A DNA stretch of 44,545 bases from Erysipelothrix aquatica (GCF_009828775.2 NZ_WTSY02000018.1:1-44545); one strand, 5' to 3'; shown: positions 1 through 7,915, counted from the first letter of the stretch. The notes: generated by a model not told the origin, from the letters alone. Numbers and translations are program-made.

Positions 1-1319
1 TAATTGTAGGATTAAAAGCAGTATTGTATGTCTTGTTAGGGTATACATTTTTTGAAGTGTTTGCACTACAAAATGTCGGACTTAATTATATCTCACGAAC
101 ACTAGGGACAACCATGATGACATTCGCTGTCGTTGGAATCTTAATGCTCACAGTGTATGGTAACTTTGAAATTGGAAAAAAGAAAAGTAAGCCAATTATA
201 TTCTCTACTACGGTGGCTGTAATGTTTACAGACTTTGTCTCATACCTACAGCTAATGATTATGAACACCAATCCCAACAACAATCATTCATTCCGGTTGG
301 AACAACTTGATCTCTTACTGATTGTATTGTTAATTCAAATTATTGCGATTATTATCTTTGCATATTTAGGAAACTGGATTTACTTCAAAATTAATGATCC
401 GGTGAATGCGTTAATCATCTATGATGGGAATCACCCTGAAGTGAGTGTACGAAAAATTCAACGCTATATCTCACGCTTTAAACTTCAGTACCGAGTCATT
501 GATACAATTGATGCTTCGCAATGTGATTTAGGAAAATATGTTGATAAAGTAGACTATGTTATTTTTTCAGATCTACCAGAGTCAGTGCGTAAACCATTAG
601 TGGATGTTTGCTATGAGCATGCAATTAACTTTACGTTTGCACCATCAATTACCGATGTAATTCAGTTAAGTGGAGAGCATATTACATTTGATGATAAACC
701 GATGGTGGATGTCAATGTATCTGGTCTAACAATGGAGCAACGTTTCTTCAAACGTGTTCTTGATATTGTTGCCGCACTTGCTGGTATTGTAATCTCGTCG
801 CCAATTTGGATTGTATCTGCAATTGCAATTAAACTTGGTGATGGTGGGAAAATTCTCTTTACGCAAGATCGATACACCATTGATGGTAAAATCTTTAAAG
901 TTTATAAATTTAGAACGATGAAAGAGAATGTGGAGAATTTCTCATCTACAGAGAATGATGATCGTATAACCAAAGTTGGGCGTGTACTTCGAAAAATCCG
1001 CATGGACGAATTACCACAACTTATCAACATTCTCAATGGCGACATGAGCCTTGTTGGGCCGCGTCCAGAGATGACAGAGAATGTAGATAAATATGAATCA
1101 GAATTACCTGAGTTCCGTTACCGTCTTCGAGTAAAAGCTGGGCTCACAGGTATTGCTCAAATTGAAGGTAAGTATAATACGAGTCCTTATGATAAATTAC
1201 TCATGGATCTCGTATATATTGAAAACTATAGTGTTTGGTCTGATATTCGACTCATTTTGAGAACGGTCATTGTTCTCTTCAAATCGGATAGTACAGAAGG
1301 ATTTGAAAGTAACGACTAA
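1..1319 (+). CDS. Polyprenyl-phosphate sugar transferase, 5' partial
   Basis: This is the C-terminal part of a membrane-bound glycosylphosphotransferase that loads the first sugar phosphate onto undecaprenyl phosphate for an exopolysaccharide, capsule or wall glycan. The frame is open to the left edge of the window, so the true start lies upstream; the TTG at 24 is only the first possible start codon visible. Membrane segments lie roughly at nt 24-165, 190-260 and 310-390, followed by a soluble region and then the bacterial sugar transferase domain from about nt 740. That domain shows its family motifs: the KRVLDI entry helix, VYKFRTM, KIRMDELPQLINIL, SLVGPRPE and KAGLTGIAQI. The length and order fit the WbaP/CpsE-like group. 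The sugar donor cannot be told from sequence. A terminator follows directly. Confidence 0.9.
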   Translation, partial: IVGLKAVLYVLLGYTFFEVFALQNVGLNYISRTLGTTMMTFAVVGILMLTVYGNFEIGKKKSKPIIFSTTVAVMFTDFVSYLQLMIMNTNPNNNHSFRLEQLDLLLIVLLIQIIAIIIFAYLGNWIYFKINDPVNALIIYDGNHPEVSVRKIQRYISRFKLQYRVIDTIDASQCDLGKYVDKVDYVIFSDLPESVRKPLVDVCYEHAINFTFAPSITDVIQLSGEHITFDDKPMVDVNVSGLTMEQRFFKRVLDIVAALAGIVISSPIWIVSAIAIKLGDGGKILFTQDRYTIDGKIFKVYKFRTMKENVENFSSTENDDRITKVGRVLRKIRMDELPQLINILNGDMSLVGPRPEMTENVDKYESELPEFRYRLRVKAGLTGIAQIEGKYNTSPYDKLLMDLVYIENYSVWSDIRLILRTVIVLFKSDSTEGFESND

Positions 1320-1322
1320 CTT

Positions 1323-1352
1323 AAAACATCACTTAAAAAGTGATGTTTTTTT
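1323..1352 (+). terminator. Rho-independent terminator of the sugar transferase gene
   Basis: Inverted arms AAAACATCACTT and AAGTGATG close a short A-rich loop and run into seven T residues. It lies 4 nt after the stop codon. Confidence 0.85.
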
Positions 1353-1433
1353 CTGCGTAAATTTATAGAGTCTTCATAAAAATCAATTGAAAAGAAACAT
1401 TTTCAAATTGTTTCTGTAAATAGTTACATATTG

Positions 1434-1452
1434 TGTGAAACTATGTTACAAT
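1434..1452 (+). promoter_or_regulatory. Extended -10 promoter of the transporter/ggt operon
   Basis: TGTTACAAT at 1444-1452 is an extended -10 (TG-N-TACAAT). It sits 13 nt before the AAAGGAG ribosome site of the transporter gene, so the leader is very short. The 19-nt block TGTGAAACTATGTTACAAT recurs with a single change at 4342-4360, before the structured RNA. Confidence 0.6.
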
Positions 1453-1478
1453 CATACACATTACAAAGGAGAAAGTGT

Positions 1479-2672
1479 ATGCAACAGATTATAAGTAGCT
1501 TTACAGAAAACAATAGCTTATTCTATTTTTTTATAATAATGCTAGTGTTTGGGTTCGCCGATTTTATGGGCGTATTTACGAAGGCCAAGGTATCCTCGGT
1601 CTTCGTAGTTATGGTTGTTTTCCTGGTTGGATTTATGACGGGAGTATTTCCAACCGATATCGTTGAGCAAGCATTTTTGACTCAATTTGCGTCAATGTCA
1701 GCCGCAATTCTAATTTTCCACATGGGAACAATGATTAATTTAAAACAACTACGTGATGAATGGAAAACCGTGGTTACGGCCGTCGCATCTATGCTTGTCG
1801 TAATCGTAACATGCTTCGTCCTAATACCTATTATTGGTAGAGAAAATGCAATGGTTGCAATTCCAGTCCTCAATGGCGGAATTATATCAACACAAATCAT
1901 GAGTAGTAAAGCAGCAGAGTTGGGATTGGTAGTTCCTGCAGCCTTCGCCGCTATCCTCTATGCCGTTAAAAAATTTGCGGGATCGTATCCTGCTTCGTAT
2001 GTTGGGATGCAAGAGGCGAAAACAGTTTTAGCTGCCTATCGTAACGGGACCTATGAATCGAAACAAACGCAAGATGCTGAGAAGAAACGAAAAGGACTTG
2101 CAACCAAGCATACGAAGTACTTTACAGACTTTGTATGTTTGATGATTGCAGTCTGCTTTGCGTGGATTGCTGTTTCTCTTGGGAAACTCATGCCAAGTAT
2201 TAACTATTCAATTTGGTCATTGTTATTTGGAGCAATCTTAGGTTATTACGATGTCGTGCCAACACGCATTCTTGAAAAAGGTAAAGCATCAGGTGTCTTC
2301 TCAATGTTAGTTTATGTCACCATTATTCCTTCGTTAGGTAAAGTAACGTTTACAGATCTTATGGCATTGGGAATGAATATTGTTGTGACTTTAGGTGCAA
2401 CGATAGCGGTGCTCTATGTTGTGTTTGCCATTTTACCAGGTTGGAAACTCTTAAAGTCCAAACATCTTGCCTTTGGTGTTGCTTTAGCCCAGTATCTTGG
2501 GTTTCCGGCAACATACCTGGTCTCACAAGAAATTTCCAAAGCAATTACTGATGATGAAACAGAACAACAAATCGTCTTTGACCACATCATGCCACGTTAT
2601 GTGGTTGCGGGAATGACTACTGTAACGACACTTTCGATTGTGGTTGCGGGAATCTTTGTCGCATTCTTATAG
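1479..2672 (+). CDS. Multipass membrane transporter of unassigned family
   Basis: This is a 397-residue polytopic membrane protein with about ten hydrophobic segments. ATG 1479 is chosen because AAAGGAG stands 7 nt before it. An in-frame TTG at 1431 would place the promoter-like TACAAT inside the gene. Two similar halves are separated by a charged cytoplasmic loop (about residues 190-220, rich in K, E and R). A glycine-rich re-entrant-like stretch near VLNGGIISTQ (about residue 130) recalls glutamate/sodium symporters and other ion-transporter-superfamily carriers, but I cannot assign a family. The gene is 11 nt from, and co-directional with, a gamma-glutamyltransferase gene. This suggests, by inference only, import of gamma-glutamyl compounds or their cleavage products. 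Confidence 0.8.
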   Translation: MQQIISSFTENNSLFYFFIIMLVFGFADFMGVFTKAKVSSVFVVMVVFLVGFMTGVFPTDIVEQAFLTQFASMSAAILIFHMGTMINLKQLRDEWKTVVTAVASMLVVIVTCFVLIPIIGRENAMVAIPVLNGGIISTQIMSSKAAELGLVVPAAFAAILYAVKKFAGSYPASYVGMQEAKTVLAAYRNGTYESKQTQDAEKKRKGLATKHTKYFTDFVCLMIAVCFAWIAVSLGKLMPSINYSIWSLLFGAILGYYDVVPTRILEKGKASGVFSMLVYVTIIPSLGKVTFTDLMALGMNIVVTLGATIAVLYVVFAILPGWKLLKSKHLAFGVALAQYLGFPATYLVSQEISKAITDDETEQQIVFDHIMPRYVVAGMTTVTTLSIVVAGIFVAFL

Positions 2673-2683
2673 GAGGAAATAAC

Positions 2684-4297
2684 ATGATTAACTTTGATCC
2701 ATATATGCATCGTTATCCATCCCGTCGTAATTTAGTTTATGGTCGGAAGGGAATGGTAGGAACGGCAAGTCCGTTAGCGTCACAAATTGGCTTAGAAATT
2801 CTTAAACTGGGAGGGAATGCAATTGATGCAGCGATTGCGACTGCAGCGGCATTAACTGTAGTTGAGCCGAGTGGGAATGGTTTAGGGGGCGATTGCTTCG
2901 CAATTGTTTGGCATGAGGGTCAAATGTACGGGCTGAATGCGAGTGGTGCAGCTCCAGGGCTGATGACGAAAGATGCCATCACTGCAAAAGGAGATAAAGC
3001 AATTACATTGTTTGGCTTAGATCCGGTGACGGTTCCGGGTATTCCTAGTGGTTGGGTGGCCTTATCTCAGAAATTCGGGAAACTCCCGCTCGAGACGGTT
3101 TTAGAGCCCGCAGCGCGCCTTGCAGAAGAAGGCTTCCCTGTCGCACCTAATGTCGCACGCTTATGGGAAAGATATTATAAAATCTATTCAAAAAATATTG
3201 AACAGTATCCGGTTCTTAAAACCTGGTTCGATACATTTTGTCCACATGGGCGCGCAATGCGTGTCGGAGAAATTTTTCACGCTCCGGGTCATGCAAAGAC
3301 GATTCGTGAGATAGCGAGAACGCAAGGTGATTCTTTCTATAAAGGAAAGATAGCTGATGCAATTGATGCATTCTCAAGAGAAAATGGCGGATATATTCGC
3401 AAAGAAGATTTGGAAAAGCATCAAGCTGAATGGGTAAATCCAATGTCGGTCAATTACAAAGGCTATGACGTGTGGGAGTTGCCGCCCAACGGTATTGGTA
3501 TCATGGTACTGATGGCATTAAATGTTCTTGAGAATCTTCCATTAACAGGAAAAGACGAAGTAGATACCTATCATAAACAAATTGAATCTTTGAAGCTTGC
3601 ATTTACAGATGGCATGAAGCACATAGGTGAGCTCTCATTCATGCGCAAAGATTGGGAGTATTTATTATCCAAAGAGTATGGGTCCCAAAGAGCTGCAACA
3701 GTTACGGATCATGCTATGGAACCTGCACCTGGTGAACTGGATAATGCTGGGACGGTATATTTTGCAACTGCGGATGGAGATGGAAACATGGTTTCGTTCA
3801 TTCAAAGTTGCTATACAGGATTCGGGTCAGGAAGTGTCGTTCCGGGATATGGGATTGCATTGCATAATCGAGGCTCTCAATTTACGTTAGATGAAGCGCA
3901 CCCGAACTGTCTTGAACCTGGCAAGCGTCCCTTACATACGATTATTCCAGGATTTATTACAAAAGACGGTAAACCCGTAGGTCCCTTTGGAGTGATGGGA
4001 GGGCCACTGCAACCACAAGCTCATATGCAGGTTGTTAGTAGTATGATAGACTTCCACCTTAATCCACAAGATGCATTGGACGCACCACGTTGGCAATGGA
4101 CTCATGGAAAAAAAGTTCAAGTCGAGAATACATTACCATTCCATATTGCCGAGGGCTTGATGCGAAGAGGTCATGATATTGAGATTCTAAACGAGACCAT
4201 AATGCTAGGACGTGGTCAGATAATTCTTCGTGATGAATCTGGAGTTTTAATTGGTGCTACCGAGTCACGATCCGATGGGCACCTTGCGGTCTGGTAG
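2684..4297 (+). CDS. ggt: Gamma-glutamyltransferase (YwrD-like, probably cytoplasmic)
   Basis: This is a 537-residue N-terminal-nucleophile hydrolase of the gamma-glutamyltransferase family, which cleaves or transfers gamma-glutamyl groups from glutathione and related compounds. Family members self-cleave before a threonine that becomes the nucleophile. Here the matching position is T357 in NAGTVYFATAD, as in the YwrD branch. Other family signatures are GGNAIDAAIATA near residue 45, EPSGNGLGGDCF near 70, and the C-terminal FGVMGGPLQPQAHMQV. There is no signal peptide, unlike secreted GGTs, so a cytoplasmic role on imported substrate is likely. The ribosome site AGGAGG is 8 nt before the ATG, and the gene shares an operon with the transporter upstream. 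Confidence 0.9.
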   Translation: MINFDPYMHRYPSRRNLVYGRKGMVGTASPLASQIGLEILKLGGNAIDAAIATAAALTVVEPSGNGLGGDCFAIVWHEGQMYGLNASGAAPGLMTKDAITAKGDKAITLFGLDPVTVPGIPSGWVALSQKFGKLPLETVLEPAARLAEEGFPVAPNVARLWERYYKIYSKNIEQYPVLKTWFDTFCPHGRAMRVGEIFHAPGHAKTIREIARTQGDSFYKGKIADAIDAFSRENGGYIRKEDLEKHQAEWVNPMSVNYKGYDVWELPPNGIGIMVLMALNVLENLPLTGKDEVDTYHKQIESLKLAFTDGMKHIGELSFMRKDWEYLLSKEYGSQRAATVTDHAMEPAPGELDNAGTVYFATADGDGNMVSFIQSCYTGFGSGSVVPGYGIALHNRGSQFTLDEAHPNCLEPGKRPLHTIIPGFITKDGKPVGPFGVMGGPLQPQAHMQVVSSMIDFHLNPQDALDAPRWQWTHGKKVQVENTLPFHIAEGLMRRGHDIEILNETIMLGRGQIILRDESGVLIGATESRSDGHLAVW

Positions 4298-4351
4298 AAA
4301 TGAAATAATTTACAATGGCAAATGAAAACAGTTCCAAACACTGTGAAAATA

Positions 4352-4360
4352 TGTTACAAT
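4352..4360 (+). promoter_or_regulatory. Extended -10 promoter of the structured RNA
   Basis: TGTTACAAT is an extended -10 element. A weak -35 candidate TTCCAA (4332-4337) lies 17 nt upstream. The predicted transcription start is near 4367. Confidence 0.5.
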
Positions 4361-4366
4361 CTAACA

Positions 4367-4620
4367 AATCGGTGGGAATCGTTTCGAACAGATTCTAGAC
4401 TCTACACGATTGCGTCAATTTGTATTTGTAAAATGCATGAAAGGTCGTAGTGTCACTACTCCTTATCATCAATACAAACATCAAACAATTACGGCCTTGC
4501 TGAGCACATGTACGGTACGAATGATGGAGGAACAAATTGATAATGTGTGCTATTTTGTAGAGTCTCCTAGATGTAATGAGCGATTGATTAAGGCAGTGTA
4601 CACATTCACTGCTTTTTTTC
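4367..4620 (+). ncRNA. Structured non-coding RNA, 6S-like overall shape
   Basis: A stand-alone transcript is predicted between the promoter at 4352-4360 and a terminator ending at 4619. It folds as one long hairpin. Outer pairing is AATCG 4377-4381 with CGATT 4581-4585. A 9-bp perfect stem pairs AGACTCTAC 4397-4405 with GTAGAGTCT 4557-4565. Then comes a large asymmetric internal bubble (4406-4415 opposite 4540-4556), followed by CAATTTGT 4416-4423 with ACAAATTG 4532-4539. Further in, AAGGTCGT 4441-4448 pairs with ACGGCCTT 4491-4498. A long rod of about 200 nt with a central bubble is the design of 6S RNA, which mimics an open promoter. I recognise no conserved 6S primary motif, so the identity is open. 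An overlapping TTG-started 74-codon reading frame has no ribosome site and is judged non-coding. Confidence 0.55.
4592..4619 (+). terminator. Terminator of the structured RNA
   Basis: GGCAGTG and CACTGC form a stem around an 8-nt loop, followed by seven T residues. No protein gene ends just upstream, so the terminator belongs to the RNA transcript. Confidence 0.8.
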
Positions 4621-4665
4621 TTACAAAAGTGTAACCCTAGTGTTAGGTTATCTGTATTGTTCGTG

Positions 4666-4674
4666 TGATACAAT
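4666..4674 (+). promoter_or_regulatory. Extended -10 promoter of the YxeA-like gene
   Basis: TGATACAAT matches the extended -10 pattern used elsewhere in the window (for example 28377-28385). It is 40 nt before the start codon. No clear -35 is seen. Confidence 0.45.
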
Positions 4675-4713
4675 GGTTGTGTTACACGAGGCATACAGCC
4701 GTGGAGGGATTAT

Positions 4714-5106
4714 ATGAAAAAAAATAAAGCTGGAGCATTTCTTGCTGTTGCAATTCTTGCAGTTGTGGGTATTGGTGGATACTTCATCAAAGACTATTAT
4801 GACGGTCGTTACAAAAAATCGGATACGTTCTATGTTCATGTACCAATGTCACAAGAAGCAACGGTTACGGATATAAAAGATAGTAATGGTAAAGTTGTTG
4901 ATCGCGGTCGTTCTTATACGTTTACAGGGTATAATGAAAAAGGAAATGCACGCGAAGTCAGTTTTTCTTATCAAACAAATGACGCATCAAAATTATTGCA
5001 ACCTGGACAGTATCTAGCTGTTGATGTAAGTAAGACAATCGTGATTGGCCAAGAAGTTATTGCGGAAAGTAAGGTTCCGGATGCAGTGAAGCCATTCTTA
5101 AAATAA
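4714..5106 (+). CDS. YxeA-family (DUF1093) secreted protein
   Basis: This is a 130-residue small exported protein. An N-terminal lysine-rich start and one hydrophobic segment (about residues 7-24) form an uncleaved anchor or signal, followed by a single small beta-rich domain with the family pattern VxDxxGKxxxRGxxYxFxGYNEKGxxRxVSF near residues 50-85. YxeA-type proteins are widespread in Firmicutes and of unknown function. The ribosome site GGAGG lies 7 nt before the ATG. The gene has its own promoter and terminator, so it is monocistronic. Confidence 0.8.
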   Translation: MKKNKAGAFLAVAILAVVGIGGYFIKDYYDGRYKKSDTFYVHVPMSQEATVTDIKDSNGKVVDRGRSYTFTGYNEKGNAREVSFSYQTNDASKLLQPGQYLAVDVSKTIVIGQEVIAESKVPDAVKPFLK

Positions 5107-5111
5107 TTTTC

Positions 5112-5139
5112 AAGGTATGATATCAAATCATACCTTTTT
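5112..5139 (+). terminator. Terminator after the YxeA-like gene
   Basis: AAGGTATGAT and ATCATACCTT pair around a 5-nt loop and run into T residues. Confidence 0.8.
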
Positions 5140-5251
5140 CAATACAAAAGTTCATAAATTCACAAAGAACTTAAATATAAAATTGTATTTCTTAATTTTA
5201 ATAGAAATATTGATTAATAATTTCGGAATAACCGCCATGTCGCATAGGAAG

Positions 5252-5306
5252 TGCTAAACTATTAGTATAAGAATACAAGCAGAAAGGAGGGGGGGTACTT
5301 GTATTC
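5252..5306 (+). promoter_or_regulatory. Candidate promoter and 5' hairpin carrying a stab-SD-like sequence
   Basis: TGCTAAACT (5252-5260) is a possible extended -10 that would start transcription near 5267. The RNA would begin almost at once with a perfect 9-bp stem, GAATACAAG 5271-5279 with CTTGTATTC 5298-5306. Its 18-nt loop holds AGAAAGGAGGGGGGG. That loop sequence is a near-ideal anti-16S sequence, yet it lies about 50 nt before the surface-protein ATG, which has its own weaker site (AAGAGG). It resembles the stab-SD element of Bacillus thuringiensis cry3A, GAAAGGAGG, which protects mRNA from 5' decay. It also stands 8 nt before a TTG that opens a 12-codon frame. Confidence 0.5.
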
Positions 5307-5337
5307 AAGCACACACAATCGAAGAAAAGAGGAATAA
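5299..5337 (+). CDS. Possible 12-codon leader peptide before the CnaB surface protein
   Basis: TTG 5299 follows the strong GGAGG by an ideal 8 nt and opens a frame reading MYSSTHNRRKEE, ending at TAA 5335-5337. That stop is one nucleotide before the ATG of the surface-protein gene, so translation could be coupled. The evidence is spacing and position only. The same Shine-Dalgarno could instead act purely to stabilise the RNA. The 5' end of the TTG sits in the 3' arm of the leader hairpin. Confidence 0.3.
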   Translation: MYSSTHNRRKEE

Positions 5338-5338
5338 A

Positions 5339-7762
5339 ATGAAATACAATAAAATTGCAACAGTAATTTTAACTATTGCTATGGCGTTTGTTTCTTTTGG
5401 AATTGCGCCAAGCACCTATGCTGAAACATCGCCTGTGCAACAAGCTGGTGATTTTTATGAAGACTATCCTCAAGCCCGAAACCATATCTTAGGGGCAGCA
5501 GGTTTCTTTCATATTTTTGGTCGAGATATAACATCGAACTCGCATACAAATGGCAATATAGCGGCGATTAACTTTGGTGGCCAAGGCGATATCGGAACAA
5601 AACAATATGCAGCTACAGGTAACGTCGATGTTTCGTATATTCGTAGTTACACCCACCTACAAAGTGGCTCATTTCCGAATAAGGGGATGAATAAATTTGT
5701 CGTCGGAAGTGGGATGAATGTTGACTTAAGTAATCCAAATCAACCACGCATTAATGGTGGAACACTTGATAACTTAAGTGCTACTTCGATTTACCAAGAC
5801 CCTGCAGATCATTACTATATCGATATTGACGCCGAACTCAATAAACTTGCAACGACAAGTTCAACACTATCTCAGGAAGTTGCAGATCTTGTAATTACTA
5901 ATGACTCATTTCCGGATCGAAACAACCGCGTAATTGATGTAACAGACATTGATAAGGATCAAATTTTTGTTAAGGTTGATGGAAGTGTTTTAGATATTGA
6001 GACACCAATTATCGTAAAAGGCCTTGAGAAAAATGAAGGCAGTGAGTTCAAACAAGTCTTTATTACAGTTGATTATAGCGGTGCGCAATCAGCAACTATT
6101 CAGTCGACCGTCATGCTTGAGTATGCTGATGGTTCAAGACGGGGAAACAAAGAAACGACAGACTTTGCCGATAGTACCTTACTGTGGAATTTCACGGCAA
6201 ATGGTACGCCAATGGAAGGAACAATCACTTTCAGAGGAACGTGGATTGGCTCGATTCTTGCACCCAAAGCCCATGTTGTGAATGAGAAAAACATTGATGG
6301 AACAATCATCGTTGATACTTTCACGAGTTCTGGTGAAACACACCGGTGGGACTTCCAAGATCCTGAACCACTGATGATTCGCTTGCGTAAAGTAGATGCA
6401 AATGATTCCGCTCGCGCTCTCAAAGGCGCCGTCTTTAAATTGGTAAATGAATCAGGAAAAGTACTCTACGATCATTTGACGACAGATATCCTTGGTGAAA
6501 TCAAAGTTTCCATTCCAAAAGCTGGAAGGTATTGTTTTATTGAGACACAGGCCCCAGATGGATATACTTTGGACACACGAGAAAAATGTATAACCATAAC
6601 AGAATCCATGATGTCTAAAGCAGAAGTTTTATTCGAAGTTACGAATACTAAAATACCCGATATGCCCAATTCACTCCTATTGCGTTTGCGCAAAATGGAT
6701 GCTGCTGATTCGAGTAAAGTTTTAGCAGGCGCTGAATTCAAACTTGTAGATGAGAATGATTCGATTATCGCTGAAAACCTCACTACTGATACATTGGGTG
6801 AACTTACAGCTACAGTGACAAGTCCGGGAACTTATTGCTTTATCGAAACGAAAGCACCTGATGGCTATACGTTGGATGTGACACCAAAATGTGTGACTGT
6901 GACAGAAGCCATGTTGAACCAACCCGAAGTGCTTATCGAAATGACAAATGTGAAGACACCGGATAAACCAGAACCACTCTTATTGCGTTTGCGTAAGATG
7001 GATGCTACTGATTCGAGCAAAGTTTTAGCAGGCGCTGAATTCAAACTCGTGGATGAGAATGATTCGATTATCGCTGAAAACCTCACTACTGATACATTGG
7101 GTGAACTTGTAGCTTCAGTGACAAGTCCGGGAACTTATTGCTTTATCGAAACGAAAGCACCAGATGGCTATACGTTGGATGCGACTCCAAAATGTGTGAC
7201 TGTGACAGAAGCCATGTTGAACCAACCCGAAGTGCTTATCGAAATGACAAATGTGAAGACACCGGATAAACCAGAACCATTAAATCTTCGACTACGAAAA
7301 ATTGATTCAAAAGATAGTCTCAAAGTTCTTGAAGGTGCTGAGTTTAAGCTCATTTTTGAAACAGGTGAGGTTCTTTACGACAAACTTACAACGAATGCTC
7401 TCGGAGAAATTAACGTATCTATCCCTACAACTGGAACGTATTGTTTCATCGAAACGAAAGCACCCGAAGGTTATACTTTGGATGCAACTGAACACTGTGT
7501 GGCGGTAACAGAGTCAATGATGACTCAATCCGAAGTGCTTATATCAGTTACGAACGTTCGAATACCAGAAAAACCAACACCAGAAAAACCAACACCAGAA
7601 AAACCAACACCAGTCAAACCAGTTGATCCTGAAAACAAGGTATTACCAAAAACTGGTCAATCGGATGACCTTGTTCGATGGGGGTTAATTATCAGTGCTA
7701 TTGGAATTGTGATAGGTGGTATTGTAGTTTATACAAAAAAAGAAATGATGATCAATAATTGA
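5339..7762 (+). CDS. LPKTG wall-anchored protein: choice-of-anchor-A domain plus four CnaB repeats
   Basis: This is an 807-residue surface protein. A signal peptide ends near residue 28 (AETSPVQ). The next about 310 residues are a choice-of-anchor-A domain, opening with ARNHILGAAGFFHIFGRDI. Four tandem SpaA/CnaB-type domains follow, starting at nt 6371, 6674, 6977 and 7280. Each keeps the residues used for an internal isopeptide bond: K in RLRKxD, E in FIETxAPxGY, and N in the closing TN. Each also carries two cysteines (YCFIET and KCV), which is unusual in Gram-positive wall proteins. A PEKPT spacer leads to LPKTG, a hydrophobic stretch and a positively charged tail, the sortase A sorting signal. 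It is likely a stalk-like adhesin. No pilin-type operon or sortase is adjacent. The ligand is unknown. Confidence 0.9.
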   Translation: MKYNKIATVILTIAMAFVSFGIAPSTYAETSPVQQAGDFYEDYPQARNHILGAAGFFHIFGRDITSNSHTNGNIAAINFGGQGDIGTKQYAATGNVDVSYIRSYTHLQSGSFPNKGMNKFVVGSGMNVDLSNPNQPRINGGTLDNLSATSIYQDPADHYYIDIDAELNKLATTSSTLSQEVADLVITNDSFPDRNNRVIDVTDIDKDQIFVKVDGSVLDIETPIIVKGLEKNEGSEFKQVFITVDYSGAQSATIQSTVMLEYADGSRRGNKETTDFADSTLLWNFTANGTPMEGTITFRGTWIGSILAPKAHVVNEKNIDGTIIVDTFTSSGETHRWDFQDPEPLMIRLRKVDANDSARALKGAVFKLVNESGKVLYDHLTTDILGEIKVSIPKAGRYCFIETQAPDGYTLDTREKCITITESMMSKAEVLFEVTNTKIPDMPNSLLLRLRKMDAADSSKVLAGAEFKLVDENDSIIAENLTTDTLGELTATVTSPGTYCFIETKAPDGYTLDVTPKCVTVTEAMLNQPEVLIEMTNVKTPDKPEPLLLRLRKMDATDSSKVLAGAEFKLVDENDSIIAENLTTDTLGELVASVTSPGTYCFIETKAPDGYTLDATPKCVTVTEAMLNQPEVLIEMTNVKTPDKPEPLNLRLRKIDSKDSLKVLEGAEFKLIFETGEVLYDKLTTNALGEINVSIPTTGTYCFIETKAPEGYTLDATEHCVAVTESMMTQSEVLISVTNVRIPEKPTPEKPTPEKPTPVKPVDPENKVLPKTGQSDDLVRWGLIISAIGIVIGGIVVYTKKEMMINN
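6371..7570 (+). repeat. Four tandem 303-nt CnaB coding repeats
   Basis: Units begin at 6371, 6674, 6977 and 7280, each exactly 303 nt (101 codons) after the last. Units 2 and 3 are nearly identical, with roughly fifteen base differences by eye and long shared runs, while units 1 and 4 are more diverged. This is the pattern of a recent duplication or gene conversion, and repeat number may vary between strains. Confidence 0.9.
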
Positions 7763-7789
7763 AAACCTTCAGAAATGAAGGTTTTTTTT
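7762..7789 (+). terminator. Terminator after the CnaB surface-protein gene
   Basis: AAAACCTTC and GAAGGTTTT pair around AGAAAT, followed by a T run. The stem begins at the stop codon. Confidence 0.85.
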
Positions 7790-7865
7790 CGATAGATGGG
7801 GAAAGATAATGACGGATATAAGGGAAGAGTATAAATCGTCATGATAGACCTATAATTTGTCTCTA

Positions 7866-7893
7866 TTGTAAGCGGTTAACAAAATCGTACAAT
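7866..7893 (+). promoter_or_regulatory. Promoter with overlapping cre-like site before the GH85 gene
   Basis: TTGTAA 7866-7871 and TACAAT 7888-7893 are 16 nt apart. TGTAAGCGGTTAACA (7867-7881) overlaps the -35. It matches the left half of the CcpA cre consensus (TGWAANCGNTNWCA) exactly, with a one-nucleotide offset on the right. Catabolite repression of a glycan-harvesting enzyme would make sense. A second -10-like TATAAT lies at 7851-7856. Confidence 0.4.
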
Positions 7894-7915
7894 ATCATGG
7901 TATAGGAGGTAACAC

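Noticed and set aside
4410-4634. 74-codon reading frame in the structured RNA
   Set aside because: TTG start, no ribosome site, and it runs through the terminator hairpin and the paired arms of the RNA.
7809-7842. ATGACG...CGTCAT inverted repeat before the GH85 gene
   Set aside because: Only 6-nt arms 22 nt apart; not distinguishable from chance without other copies.
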